64,000 nucleotides of DNA from Lycorma delicatula (taxonomy: Eukaryota > Arthropoda > Insecta > Hemiptera > Fulgoridae). Shown piece after piece: positions 1-11,440 of the stretch. The position numbers were made by a program, and so were the translations under genes. The notes below the pieces were generated by a model. It saw nothing but the letters and a program-made list of their open reading frames with translations. It did no database searches and was not told the origin of the DNA. Each line of letters starts with the position of its first letter. Within the stretch, counting starts at the first letter, position 1. Location: contig NC_134455.1 in assembly GCF_047948215.1 (NCBI RefSeq), forward strand, positions 106,658,495 to 106,722,494. The letters are read 5' to 3'.

Positions 1-16
1 GCTGCTGCCGGAACTA

Positions 17-98
<82 letters not shown>

Positions 99-101
99 TG
101 T
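17..101. repeat. Compound (CT)n(GT)n microsatellite
   Basis: About 64 bases of TC dinucleotides run into about 20 bases of TG. It is a pyrimidine-rich simple repeat with one TTT interruption near base 30. Confidence 0.98.
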
Positions 102-195
102 AGATTAGTAAGTGAATCTGAAATCACTGTTATCATCTTATCAGCCAGACGTAGTGCAATGTAAGTGTAAATGTATTTTTTCCTTTTCCTGTTTA

Positions 196-367
196 GCCTC
201 CGTTAATTACCGTTCAGATGATGAATGAGGATGATATGTATGAGTGTAAATGAAGTGTAGTCTTGTACAGTCTCAGTTCGTCCATTCCTGACATGTGTGG
301 TTAATTGAAATCCAACCATCAAAGAACACCGGTATTCACGATCTAGTATTCAAATCCGTATAAAAAT
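196..367 (-). repeat. SINE family S1, tail and body fragment
   Basis: Read on the minus strand this matches the body and 3' tail of the SINE called S1 here (fuller copies at 14.9, 27.6 and 45.1 kb). Shared blocks include GATGAATGAGGATGATATG and TGTGTGGTTAATTGAAA as read on the plus strand. The tRNA-like head with its B box is missing, so this copy is 5'-truncated. Confidence 0.8.
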
Positions 368-430
368 ATGAGTATGACTTTAAATTGAAAATTATGAATA
401 TGACTTTAAGATTTAAAATTTTCATTCTGT

Positions 431-1487
431 AATGCAGTAATCCGTTGTTAACGCAGTTAATTTCGTTCCACAGAAACTTCACGTTATACTGGATTCACAT
501 TACATAAAAAAGGGTTAGGTTTTGTAGCTATTTTTGTTTTTAATTACAAAAACAAAATAAAAGATGCAGTAAGAAAATGTTTTATTTAAATTAGTTAATT
601 CATGTAACATTAAAAAATATATTAAAACTTAATATGGAATTATAAAAATTGAAAATCTTTACTTTCATTTCATTATACATATATACTACTGATAAAATAA
701 AAAGTATTTTTAATCCCCATCGTTATCTTCGAGAATAAAATTTCTTAGGTGGTCTTTATTTAGCTGTGGCCAGATATATATTCGTCACATGAACTCTCTT
801 AAGTCAACATTTTTAGAATTGTCATAGCATAATTCAGCTGATTTAGTTATCATGAAATCAGTAACAAGACTTTGCTTACTGCTGTGCTGCAATTTTTGAT
901 AAGTTCATTTTGTGTGAAACAAATATCCAGTTGCCTTGCAAATTTTCCAGAGTCCTCTATGTAAGGATAATTTTTGGGAAAAAAATGCCTGCGTATTCTA
1001 TGAGCTAAAAGATAATTCCCTAAAATAATTTCATGATTTCATTGGAATTTGTACAAATAGAAATCTGTAGATATTACAGATACACACTTAACACTTTGCA
1101 CTAGACAAGCCCCAGTACGGGGACATGATATATCTCTCTACTACTCGACTTGTATCCAAACAGGGACATCGAAATATTGTATTGGCCTATTAAACGTATT
1201 TTTATTTTAATTGGGAATTTATCTTGATTCTTCCTTCGAATTTCTGGTCTATAAGTTCAAAAAAGTACAAAGGGTTAATGCTTCATAAAAAATATGAATG
1301 AAAAAAAAATGCATATATAGGATAAAAGTAATTCCTTAATATAAGAAAGTCGTAGATTTAAAAGAATTTGTAAACTGTGTTATATGGAAATCGTAATCGC
1401 GTTCAGCGAATCTTTCCCCAATTTGAAAATCGCGTTATATCGAAACCGCGTTTTGTGAGTATTGCGTTAAACAAGGGATTTCTATGA
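431..1487. mobile_element. Possible pogo/Tigger-like element defined by inverted ends
   Basis: The left end (about 431-500) contains AATCCGTTGTTAACGCA, then ATTTCGTTCC and CACGTTATAC. The right end (about 1395-1487) contains the inverse, TGCGTTAAACAAGGGATTTC, with further GCGTTATATCG blocks. Phrases of the 'cgttataacg' kind are typical of pogo/Tigger TIRs. The roughly 900 bases between hold no transposase I can recognise. The minus strand at about 780-960 looks faintly coding but is unassigned. The arms diverge strongly and no clean TA duplication is visible, so this is tentative. Confidence 0.35.
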
Positions 1488-1629
1488 TTATTTCCTTTCA
1501 TTTCCATCCTACCGTTTTATTCAAATAGTAAACTTCAATCCTTCCTTTTCTCATATAGAAAACGGGCTATTTTATGAAAATGAAAAATGGATTTAAAGTT
1601 AATGTTATTTAAAACTTGACCGTGCTGCT

Positions 1630-2345
1630 CCTGACCAATAAAGTAAATTCGATTTTCACAAATAGATAGCTTTACGCTTGTTTTTAGAATTTCTGTTAAT
1701 GTTATGATTTATTATTTTGGAATTTGATAACTGTCCCTATTATCATACTTTAGAAGCAAATTAGCATAATTATGCTTGAACCTGTTGATTTATGGTCAAT
1801 TTTAATACGCAATGATAAAACGAAAATTTTCAAAAAATTTTACTTTTCTATTTCCTTAAAGGACAAAAAAGCTGATGAGGCTCACAAAGAGTATGTCAAG
1901 TTTATGGTATTGATTGCCTAACAAAATGCACGTGTCAGAATCGGTTTAAAAAATTTCGTTCTGGAGTTTTTTCACTCAAAGATGACCAACGTTCTGGTCC
2001 ACCTACTGAAGTTGATGAAGACTAAATCAAAGTCATAATTGATTGTATCATCATATATCTGTGCGAGAGATTGCAGACAGATTAATCGTATCAAACACAA
2101 CAACTGAAAATCACATCAAATGTCTTAGACTCGTTGAGAAATTCCATATTTTGAAAGGATTGAAAGAAATTCACTTAACACAACGAATCAATATTTGCGA
2201 TATGCATCTCAAACACAATGAAACCTTTTTCGAAAAGATTAATCATTGGTGATGAAAAATGAATCGTCAACCAATCGAAAACGATCATGGTCCAAGTGTA
2301 ATAGACGCCACATCGAAAGCTGAATTGCATAAAAAAAGGATCTTT
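1630..2345 (+). mobile_element. Mariner (DD34D type) relic, copy 1, 3'-truncated
   Basis: This is a decayed copy of the mariner at 61.5-62.7 kb. Both share a 5' leader with TTTTCACAAATAGATAG and a near-identical transposase N-terminal half. Readable pieces are the second helix-turn-helix (VREIADRLIVSNTTTENHIK, about 2058-2117) and KEIHLTQRINICDMHLKHNE just before the first catalytic Asp. The region 2240-2330 still shows the TGDE.. and NRKRSW-like block out of frame. Stops and frameshifts occur throughout. The C-terminal half with the second and third Asp, and the right TIR, are missing, so the copy cannot be active. Confidence 0.85.
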
Positions 2346-4039
2346 TTTGTCAATTTCATTGGACTACAAATATATTTTATATTTTGAAATGTCTCTAAGG
2401 AATTTAGTTTCGTGAACAGTAAGCATGAAACTGAATTTATTGTAAAAATGTCTACTTTTCTGCATACAATCATCGGAAAAAGTACTTAATAGAAACTTAA
2501 TTTAAAACGACGACAAATTAAACTTTTTAATATTTACTTGAAAACTAATTTAAAAAACAAAATCTGTTGTCTATGATTTGCATGTTTAATTTAAAATTTC
2601 GTGATTTTCCTTTTATGTAGTTTCATTCGGTATACTACTTGCGACTCTTGTTATTTGGGTGATAACCTTTTTGATTTTTTGCTCTCCACTTTAAAAACTA
2701 ATGAAATTCTAAGTTGATGCTGCAAGTGATGTATAAAACGTTCAAAATTTATTTTTTATATATGATTTACAATATATAAAAATAACAGTACTTCATTTAA
2801 ATAGATTTCCCGAGTTAAGGAATGTTGGAAATAATTACCCGGAAAAGTGATAAAAACCGGTGTATTTTTATTGGTAATTTATCATTATTCCGTTAGCTTT
2901 CCTACAAATAATTTTAAATTCATAAGAATACATAGAAAATATCAGATTTTAATGTTTTACAAAACTCAGATTTTGTAATAATGTTTTCATAATGTAGGTC
3001 TATTATTGTTTATATAAAAACATTTTGTCCCGTGACGTTTACCAAAATTATTTATTTGTAGCAAAATCACGTTATAGTTATTTTCTTAATCAAAATATTT
3101 TTTGTTAAGCATCTCAAGGCTTTCAAGTCTGTGATATTTTATTACCAAGTAGGAAATTATTTTTTTGAATTAATAGGTGCGTTAATTAATTTAATTAGGA
3201 TTTTAGATTTATTCCCGAAATAGGTGTACTCACTTTTTCAGACGTATAACTAGGTACGAGGTCTTACTGAAAAGTAAAGTCTTGTCATCTTATATTAAAG
3301 AAACTTCTAATAATTTAAAAATTTTGGAGTGCTCGTCATTTTTATCATTCATTCATTTGGTATTTGCTTGCAAAATTACGCTCGATAATTTTTTACAAGT
3401 TTAGGCGATTGGTATATTACACTCAGTTGTAAACTTGTGATGTGATTCTTCTTAGATAAGTAACCCGTTGTCCTAATAAATGAGATACTGAGTTTCATTT
3501 AAAAGAAATTTTCCTTTATTTTCAAAAATTCAGTTTTGTACATTTTCTGCCCGATTTTGTTTTATCAAATTCAATGTGAATAAAATTGTTTGAATTTGTT
3601 TTTTGATGATTTATATCCCATTCTTTTCGCTTCTAATAGCTTAATCTGAACTGTAATGTGTTAAAAATTTATACCTCTCATCTCTTAATCACTCTTTATG
3701 TCTTCAACAGATAGCTTAGGTTTATTTAAAATTTACAGTTCGACAAATGGTCTTGAATTATGATATTTAAAGTATGATGAAAAAAGCCTGTCAATCTGAA
3801 ATTCTGTTGAACCAAATTGGCAGTATCTATTTCAAAAACATATTATAATACTATTTGTTTTTGTATATAAGCGTAAAGTAAGCAACCTTTGATGAAATGC
3901 AACAAGTAAAATTTAGTAATGTCAAACGGTTAAATCAAATTTCGAAAATATACGCTAAATCAGGATTAATAAGATGAAGAAAATAAAAAAGAATTTATAA
4001 TTTTTTGGATTTATTTTTGGTAGAATACGAGTTATGATA
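2346..4039. other. AT-rich sequence, nothing recognised
   Basis: I see no coding similarity, SINE or TIR pair here. A GGTACGAGGTCTTACTGAAA stretch at about 3255 resembles a mariner-type end and could belong to the relic starting near 4.1 kb, but I cannot find its partner. Confidence 0.5.
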
Positions 4040-4059
4040 TTTAAGTGAACCGTTTTAAT

Positions 4060-5215
4060 ATATGTCCGTTGCAGCGTGGCTGTCGCTGTTTCGCGCACGT
4101 GCACTGAGTAACTATATTTTTTGACTTGCTACAGAGGCCATCACGTAATTCATAATCTTTGTTTAGAGTTTCCTGTGCGTATTTAAAATTTGTATGACTG
4201 CAGACAGTGCCCCTAGTTGTTAAATACAAACTGTAATTCGTTTCTTAAGTGCAAGACGTACGAAAGCGACCGAAATCCACCGACAGATTAGCGAAGTGTA
4301 CGGGGATAACGCTACGTTCGTTGAAACGGTGAGAAAATGGATTAAGACATTTAAAGAGGGCCGTATAAACATACACGATGTGACACGGAGTGAGTGACCC
4401 TCTTTCAATACTGATGTCCTTTGCAGAAAGTTAACTGAAAAGTACGTGAGAATAGATGGTGTACGATTTTATCATTATGTAATGAATTTCCTTTAATTTT
4501 ACGAAGTTTCTCTATGAAATTGTGTCGGTATGCTTAAATTACCGGAAGTTGTGCTCACGCTGGTTACCAAAGATGTTGAGTGATTTGCACAAAAACAAAC
4601 GTTTAGCCAGTGCTTTGAATTTTCTTACACGATACAAGGCGATTCGTTTTTAAGCCGAATTATTACTGGTGACTAGAAACGGTGTCTCACACTGCACCGA
4701 AATCGAAACAGCAGTCCGTGGAATAAAAACACTCAATATCTCCCATGAAATTGAAGTTCAAGCAAACAATGTCAGCCCGAAAAATCATATTCACTGTGTT
4801 TTGGGATAGACAGGAGCCGTTGGTTATTTTCTGTCTTTGGTGGAACGATAAATGCTGTGACATATTTTTAGACCTTGACTAAACTGTGTCGCTTGATTCT
4901 GTGTCAAAGATGTGGCATTCTTAGTACGGGAATCGTGCTGCTTCAGAACAATGCTTGGCTACACGTGGCTCATCGCATCATTTAGCTGGAAACAAATTGA
5001 TCACCCACCGTGTAGTCTTAACCTGACGCCTAGTGACTAACACTTGTTCCTGCATTTTAAGCATCGCCATGACGACGATGACGTCATCAAAACAGTCGTT
5101 CAGCCACGGTTATCTTCTCACGGCAGATTTGTATGGAGTTTGAATACAGAGTCTGATCACACCATACAAGTGCCTTAATATAGGGGAAAATTATGCAGAA
5201 TTGCAGATTAAGATC
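4060..5215 (+). mobile_element. Second mariner family relic (SETMAR-like transposase type)
   Basis: The plus strand carries a broken mariner transposase unrelated at the family level to the 1.6 kb copy. At 4231-4397 the N-terminal HTH region reads ATEIHRQISEVYGDNATFVE and VRKWIKTFKEGRINIHDV, then a TGA. Further on, out of frame, are the block before the first Asp (KRLASAL- and FLTRYK-like, about 4600-4640), VTGD-like sequence near 4668, a KPKKF/SARKIMCTVFWDRQG-like block at about 4765-4815, and IDHPP..LTPSD-like sequence at about 4995-5040. The order matches a whole mariner transposase of about 340 residues. TIRs are not confidently placed. Confidence 0.8.
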
Positions 5216-5339
5216 TAGGCTTTCTGGTGAAAAAAAAAAAAAAATGCTTGCTTCTTTTATATCAAAATGGTACTTAATAAAAAATAAACAAAAAAAATGC
5301 GTTGTATTTAGAAAAAAGTGACAGTCTTGTTAATTTTAA

Positions 5340-5367
5340 GCACTACTTTTAATAATAAAAGTAGTGC
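5340..5367. repeat. Perfect 11-bp inverted repeat
   Basis: Arms GCACTACTTTT and AAAAGTAGTGC enclose a 6-base AATAAT loop. No flanking element is recognised. Confidence 0.85.
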
Positions 5368-5495
5368 GAATTGTTCATGTTTATATAGATAATAGAGTAA
5401 AAAACTGTGTTATTTTCCCTTCATTTTTTAAACGAATATAACTAACTCAATAGTTTTGAGAATGATGCCGTTTAAAGGACTACTCAGATATTTAT

Positions 5496-5522
5496 TTACT
5501 TCTCACTGTCGGTGAGAAGTAA
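5496..5522. repeat. 11-bp hairpin resembling the terminal hairpin of repeat R
   Basis: Arms TTACTTCTCAC and GTGAGAAGTAA enclose TGTCG, followed by AAATAAG. The ACTTC...GAAGT-AAAA layout is that of the R 3' terminal hairpin (13.7, 24.0 and 33.9 kb) with a different inner stem. R body sequence is not visible here. Confidence 0.6.
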
Positions 5523-6502
5523 AATAAGAAAAGGAAGTCACAATGATTCTCAGTTGGCCACACAAACCAATAGATAAGTCTCTTTTTCCCCGAACGCTCT
5601 CATTCTACTTTTTATACCCTCTTTCATTATTTTTGTGACATCTCCAAGCACCCTTCTCAAAACCTATCGACAAGAGACTCTTATACATTATCTTTCTGTA
5701 TATTGCTGTCTGATGTGAGACGTAAACTGAATGTCAAGATAATATTCTCCCATGGTATATATATTTTTTTTTTAGTGAAAATGTAGACTAACCACAACAC
5801 TGTAGTATCTTATTCTGTTTTTTAAAGTAAATTGACATAATATGTATTGAAAGTTAAATATGATTTGAATAAAAACAGTTAAGAGATAAAATAAGTACAA
5901 TAAATTATATATGACTGAAAATGTATTATATAAATAACAACAAAAGAACAAAGTTCAAGGTTTTGTTATCAGTCATACACATACATATCTTGTTGCGTTC
6001 CATTTCGTTCAGTTACAATTTACAGCTAATTGTTAATAATCAAATAGATATTACTTGAATTTAAGAAGAAAAGATGAATGATAAGTCAGGAAAACATGAA
6101 TAATAATAATTATTCTGATAATTTAAAAAAAAAATAATAATAATAAAAGAAGTTTTAGGATAAATAATACATTTTATTGTAAGTATCGGATTAACATATT
6201 TCAATCCGTCCCTCCATTGTTTCATAAAGCAAAAAAGTATTCTTCAAATACATTAAATAAATTTTTAGGAAAATTTAAAAAGGAAAAAAAACAGTAATAA
6301 TAATACTTCTACAATTCTTCTTTATATTTCAACTTTTTATGGAACAAATTAAATACACCAACTTAATACAAAAGCAAGCATCAAATAAATATAATAATAT
6401 AGAATGAAGTATCAAAAACCTAAAATTAAAAAAAAAAATGAAATTTTTTTATTCGAGATTTATAAAATTCTGTTTTATTTATTTCCTAAAGGTATTTCTT
6501 TT

Positions 6503-6539
6503 TTAATGTTTTATCAAACTTTCAATTGTGTTAATTTAA

Positions 6540-6582
<43 letters not shown>

Positions 6583-6640
6583 TATACTCAAATCTAACAA
6601 TAGCAAAGTTTTTCCTATATATATATCAATAGCAAAGTTT
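6503..6640 (+). repeat. Helitron tail-like fragment with (TA)n expansion
   Basis: AATGTTTTATCAAACTTTCA with AATTGTGTT is shared with the 3' part of the Helitron at 9.1-9.8 kb (9679 onward). In both, a TA-rich run follows and then an AATAGC(A/G)AAG motif. Here the TA run is about 40 bases (6543-6581) and the terminal CTAG is gone, so this is a decayed relative with a microsatellite grown inside it. Confidence 0.6.
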
Positions 6641-6644
6641 GTTT

Positions 6645-9095
6645 ACTAATGGGGGGGGTTAACATTGGATGACCCTTTCTCATGTGATATTTTAACATAT
6701 TACTTACGTATGGTTTCGTCAGAAGAAACCGATTGTAGATTTTTGTTCTACAGTAAAAATAAACTTCCGTAATCCCCAATAAAACTTAAACTGAAACTAT
6801 ACTATTCACGAAATAATAAAAATTAAAAATAGCCAGAAAAGTTACCAGTATTAGATAATTAACACGAATCGATATATCTAATAGTCATCAAAATTATAAC
6901 GTGTGAATAGAAAGTAGAACTCTTTCTTTTACCTTCTTGGCATCATAGCTCTAGAGATATGCTGTAAGAAGGAAAGCATGGTAATCATTCAAAATATGGG
7001 GTAAAGATTTTTTTGCATTTCTCGACGTTTCATGAACCAGGGACTCCAAAAAACAAATAAAGGGGATAACGTTCATACGTATGTACGTGTTTGAACCTTA
7101 ATAACGTTTGACTGGATAGACAGATTTTGATGAAATTTGGCACAGAGACTCGTGTATATAGGAAAATTTATCAGTAAAAATTTGGGGTCAGTATCTCTAG
7201 GATGTGAGGTAGATAGTTTCTTTCAGATCTATTATATCAAAATTTTGCAAACATAACCACATTTTATATTAAGTTCAGTTAATGCGAACCAGCTTATCTT
7301 ACCATTAAAAAAAAATGTTCCCCCCAAATTCGCCCCCTTCCCAAAACATCTAAAGAAAGCTATTTCTTTATTTTTGCGTATTTTTAAACATACTCATTTT
7401 TGTTATGTCTTATATCTAAGTGTAGTAGAAGTGCAAATGGCTCAAAAAAAATTACTTTGGGGCAATATTGAAGGGGGAACCGCCCAAAGTTTAAACATAT
7501 AGATTTTTAAAATTTTTTTAAATTTTATCGTGTATCATTTTCATGCTGTATTAGAATAAATAAACAATGCCAGAAAAATTTGCGAAAAGTTGAAAAACTT
7601 TGTTTTTAAATTTTGTAATAAGTATTTGTTTTTAAGAAATTAATGATCCGGTGAAATTGCTTTTGAAGGTAAGTGATTCTTTAAAATCGCCTAATTTTGC
7701 CTTTAAAGAATCTGGGAGGAAGTAATTTACCCTTTTAGAAATACGTACGAAGATTAAGAAGAGACGGGTCACATATTCTCAATTCAATTCAGCCTGTAGA
7801 TAGTCACGTGGTGATAGTTTCAGGGTGGTGATAGTTACAGGAAGAACTGTTCTTGTCACTTTTATTGTCCTTGATCACTTATCCAATAAAATTAACCTAG
7901 AGCAACGAAAATAACTACAGTTAATATAGTACAGCTCTAGGCATAATCTTAATACACAGAAACATTAAAATAATTTGACTTTTTTTTTCGCTGACGGGTC
8001 ATGTTTTAATTCCAATGCTTTCTTTTAATATTAATTCATCGTATTTTATTAATGCTTTTACCTCTTTCTGTTATTAAATTTTTACTTTCACAAGAAACAA
8101 TAATTTTTGTTTTAATTCTACGAAGGAAGCTAAAATTGTGTGGCTCCTTTCTCTTGAATAACTGATCGGTATTTAATAATACAATACACACGTTTGCTCG
8201 GCTTGGAAGTTTCAGTGTAATAATTTTAATGTGATTGCTGTATTTATGTTCATAGTTAATAACTAGCATGTCATAACGAAAACAAAGGTTCTAGTTTAGT
8301 GAACTGTTACATAAACGACCACGCGCTGGCAGACTACGCATCATACAATCGTTATAAGACTGTATTTTACATACTTATTTAAATAATTTTTAACAATTGC
8401 ATAAAAAATGTCAGATATTTTAATAGTTTAATATTTTATATGAATTTTTTTTATAGATTTCTTTATTTTAACAAACCGAAACATCTATATTAATTTCAAA
8501 AATAAATACACAAATCAATAAAAATATTCATTCATTCAATAAATTAATTATTATAATTAAATGATTATACCGACATTATAATAATACGACTTAAAAATAC
8601 GCCCTTTTATAAAAAAAATGATGTACTTCTGATTTTTGTGTTTGATAGAGAACAATAAGCTTATGCAAGGAATTTGACCTTTAATATAGCATAATTTATA
8701 TTTAAATTTTCTCGAAAAATGTACAATATTTTATAATTAGTGGTTACAGTTTTCTTCTCGTGGTCAAGGCGTACGTGGTCGAAGGGCACTTTAAATTATC
8801 TTTGTTGGAATTATCTTGTATACACAAGATATTAATACAGCAAGCATCTTTTTTTTTATTATTTGAAAAATTTTTTTGTAACTTTATTCAGCAGCAGTTA
8901 TTGATAAAGAAATGTGAGTATGATTGTACTCTTATAATTTCAAATTGGATTACTCAAAAGTTTTAATTGTAGGAGCTAGCAATGTAAGCAGATGTCTACC
9001 CAAAATTGCAATTGCATAAATGAACAACGAAAAATATACCATGTTTTGAATTGGATATTACGTATTGAATATTCTATGAAAAATATACTAATTAT
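6645..9095. other. Unassigned AT-rich interval
   Basis: No gene is seen. At about 7060-7240 there is a stretch (GACTGGATAGACAGATTTTG, then a GATGAAATTTGGCACA phrase) of the style found in noncoding Helitron-like insect repeats, but no ends are visible. A 17-bp tandem duplication lies at 7808-7841. Confidence 0.45.
7808..7841. repeat. 17-bp tandem duplication
   Basis: GTGGTGATAGTTTCAGG is followed directly by GTGGTGATAGTTACAGG, with one difference. Confidence 0.95.
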
Positions 9096-9098
9096 TTT

Positions 9099-9771
9099 TC
9101 TCTATTGTGTATTGCTCTTTATTGCTTTAAATCTATTTAAATAAAAATGTAGATGTTTGTTTGCTTCGTAATCTTAAATCTCCGAAGTTCTTCACCGATT
9201 GCTTTTAAATATTGACACAACGTTGCATTCGAATACGCGCGTGTTTTTATATACCTTCTATTTATATACCTAAGATGACACACCTGTGACAGGTAAAAAT
9301 ATGCTTTTTTTAAAAACAGCGCTATCTGTTGGACATAAAACAACACACGCTATACTAAATATTTTACTATTCCATTTCAATGTTTCCGATATGTGTGTCC
9401 GCTATAGAAAAAAAAACTACTGGATCGATTGTCACGCGGGGAAAAAGATAGAAAGGGAAAAATCGGAAAAGGGAAAGAGGAAATATGGAAAAAAGAAAAA
9501 AGGCGGAAAACGGTGAGAGGAAATAGAAAGAAGAAAAAAGAAAAGGAAAAGAAGAAGGAGGAAGGGGAAAATGGGGGAAAGAAAATGGGGAATGGGAAAG
9601 GGAAAGGTGGAAAGGGAAAAGGGAGAAAAGGTAAAAGGGAAAGGTTAAATTTTGTGAAGTTCCGTAATGTTCATTTTGTTAATGTTTTATCAAACTTTCA
9701 ATTGTGTTCATTTAATCTGTGTATATATATATACAAAGCTAGCAATAGCGAAGCATTGCCGGATCTGCTAG
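9099..9771 (+). mobile_element. Non-autonomous Helitron
   Basis: The 5' end TCTCTATTGTG fits the Helitron TC-start consensus. The 3' end has a hairpin (GCAAT-A-GC / GC-ATTGC around GAA, 9742-9759) followed 9 bases later by CTAG at 9768-9771 and a host T. Internal phrases near 9170-9200 (a CTCCGAAGTTCTTCACCGAT stretch) and at about 9315 (CGCTATCTGTTGGACATAAA) are the kind seen in short insect Helitrons. There are no Rep or helicase sequences, and much of the centre is a purine tract. The 3' end is convincing. The exact 5' end is less sure because the flanking base is T rather than the expected A. Confidence 0.75.
9438..9644 (+). repeat. About 200-base purine (GGGAAA)n-like tract
   Basis: The plus strand is almost pure G and A, built of GGGAAAA, GAAAAAG and GGAGAAAAGG variants with only scattered T or C. 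It lies inside the Helitron. The Lys/Gly/Arg-rich reading frames across it are low-complexity artefacts, not proteins. Confidence 0.95.
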
Positions 9772-9774
9772 TTA

Positions 9775-11049
9775 TTAATAAATTTGAGTTCTTTTTATCA
9801 ACTTCACAGTTTTTACCATTCAGCCATAACATTTTGAAATGTGTATGGGTCAGGACCATTATACACTTTACAGTATAATTTACCAATCGTCGTTATACAT
9901 GAATATAAACAAATGTAATTCAGCTAAATCAACTTCGCAAAATAATTATAATATTCGAACTTTCGGCATTACGTATCATCAGATAAAAAGTTAAAACTAT
10001 TTATTTTTGTTATATTTCAAACGATTTAATTTTTTTTATTAACTTTAACAAGCATAATATTTATTCTACTGGCAACAAAATTTTTAATTATTGTATTATT
10101 TTATACCTGTCAATAATTTATAACTTTTTCAAATGAGAAATTGAAGAGGTGAAAGGTTGAAGAGGAATTAAAGGAAGGAATTACCTCTTTTGAATGATTA
10201 ATTGGTTTAAGGTTACTTGTATTTTATTTTATTTGGTATTTTACTTTTTTGCAGAAGAAAAATTTGAAGAAATGTTTTTATTGTCTTTAGTTATTTGACT
10301 GGTTTGATGCAGCTCTCCAAGAGTACCATCTAGTGAAAAAAAAATTCAAATAAAAACCTATTAAAAGAAAGTAGTTAAAAATAAAATTTATTTTGCAAAT
10401 AAAATGTATTGAAGTTAATTTAATTGTTCTTTATTTTTTCCAATTCAACTGTTGAATTAGAAGAAAGCTAAATCGGCTGAAATTTAATAGAAATGAAAAA
10501 TAAATTGAAAATTTCATAATTTTCTTAATCTTGCAAATCACTAATTAGTTTTATTAAGTATAAGAGATCTTAAAATTTGTTTCGCTTGAAACCTTGTAAA
10601 AATACAGTAACAAAAAGCTTAACAAGTTTACATCAAATGCCAAATTTTTTACATTTAAAAAATTTCTATTCAGAATTAGTAACCTTTACAACGTGACCTA
10701 TTTAAAATTATGTAAAATATCTCTTTTTATGTCAAATTCTGTCCACTTATGTGTCATACCTGATCATTTCTTAGATCTACGCTATTGATTTTATGATTAT
10801 GATCTTGAAGGAGGTAAATTTCTGTAATAAACTCATGAATAAATAAAAATCATTATAGAAATACCAAATATCAAAATTCGATGTAAAACTTTGGGTTAAT
10901 TTGTAGCATATAGTATCCTGATTAACATAAGAATTATAGATGTGCGAATAAAAGAAGCAGAGAATTAGGTTCAAACTATATATTTTACTGCACACTGAAA
11001 TGCATTACTGACATCATATAACTTCTTTCGAGTGTATCATTTTAATTCT
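9775..11049. other. AT-rich sequence, nothing recognised apart from a LINE-tail scrap
   Basis: I see no coding similarity or terminal repeats. The only recognisable piece is the short LINE 3' tail match at 10,284-10,335. Confidence 0.5.
10284..10335 (-). repeat. Scrap of LINE 3' tail
   Basis: ATTTGACTGGTTTGATGCAG and the following CTCTCCAAGA..CATCTAGTG match 15,459-15,512, the 3' end of the minus-strand LINE at 15.5-16.7 kb. Only about 50 bases remain. Confidence 0.7.
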
Positions 11050-11079
11050 CTAATGAGAGTCTGATCGATGGTGAATAAT

Positions 11080-11345
11080 TATCTGGAAAATTTCTCCAAA
11101 CAATTTTGAGAATGGCTTAGGATTTTGCTTAAGTAAGCATAAAGTCCCTTCATAAGCTGTGCTAGGACAAACTTCTGTGGTGTGTTTAACAGTTTGATTT
11201 TCACCACATTCGCAAAGGGGCGTCGGTGTTTTACTCCATTTATACAGGAAATACTTGAGTTTCTTACCATGATGAGTTCGTATTCTGTTTAGATGCCATG
11301 TTGCAGGTAGGGTACATCCAAAATCTTTAGACGATTTTGAAATAG
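11080..11345 (-). pseudogene. C-terminal scrap of a non-LTR retrotransposon ORF2
   Basis: An open frame on the minus strand reads TLPATWHLNRIRTHHGK, then YKWSKTPTPLCECGENQTVK and HTTEVCP. A Leu-Asn-Arg-hRT-x-x-G block followed by C-x-C-x(8)-H-x4-C is the usual C-terminal zinc-finger region after the RT domain in Jockey/CR1-type ORF2 proteins. No RT core is found upstream (higher coordinates), so this is an isolated 3' piece. The frame extends from 11,050 to 11,439, but only the middle is recognisable. Confidence 0.7.
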
Positions 11346-11440
11346 TATAACAATAGATTTTATAATGTTTATCTATCTGTTTTTTAACCAAAAAAAACTT
11401 TTCACCTACAGAATAAACTGTAACAAAAATGGAAATCAAT

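Larger units (their letters stand above)
5216..6480. other. AT-rich sequence with two small hairpins
   Basis: Apart from the inverted repeats listed separately at 5340 and 5496, I see only low-complexity A/T runs and no coding or element similarity. Confidence 0.5.

Noticed and set aside
4041..4408. Two minus-strand frames of 62 residues
   Set aside because: They are shadows of the plus-strand mariner relic.
6404..6649. 81-residue frame with a (YI)n run
   Set aside because: It arises from a (TA)n microsatellite; no protein similarity.
9286..9878. Lys/Gly/Arg-rich open frames of 76 and 149 residues
   Set aside because: They are translations of the GGGAAA purine tract inside the Helitron; composition explains them fully.
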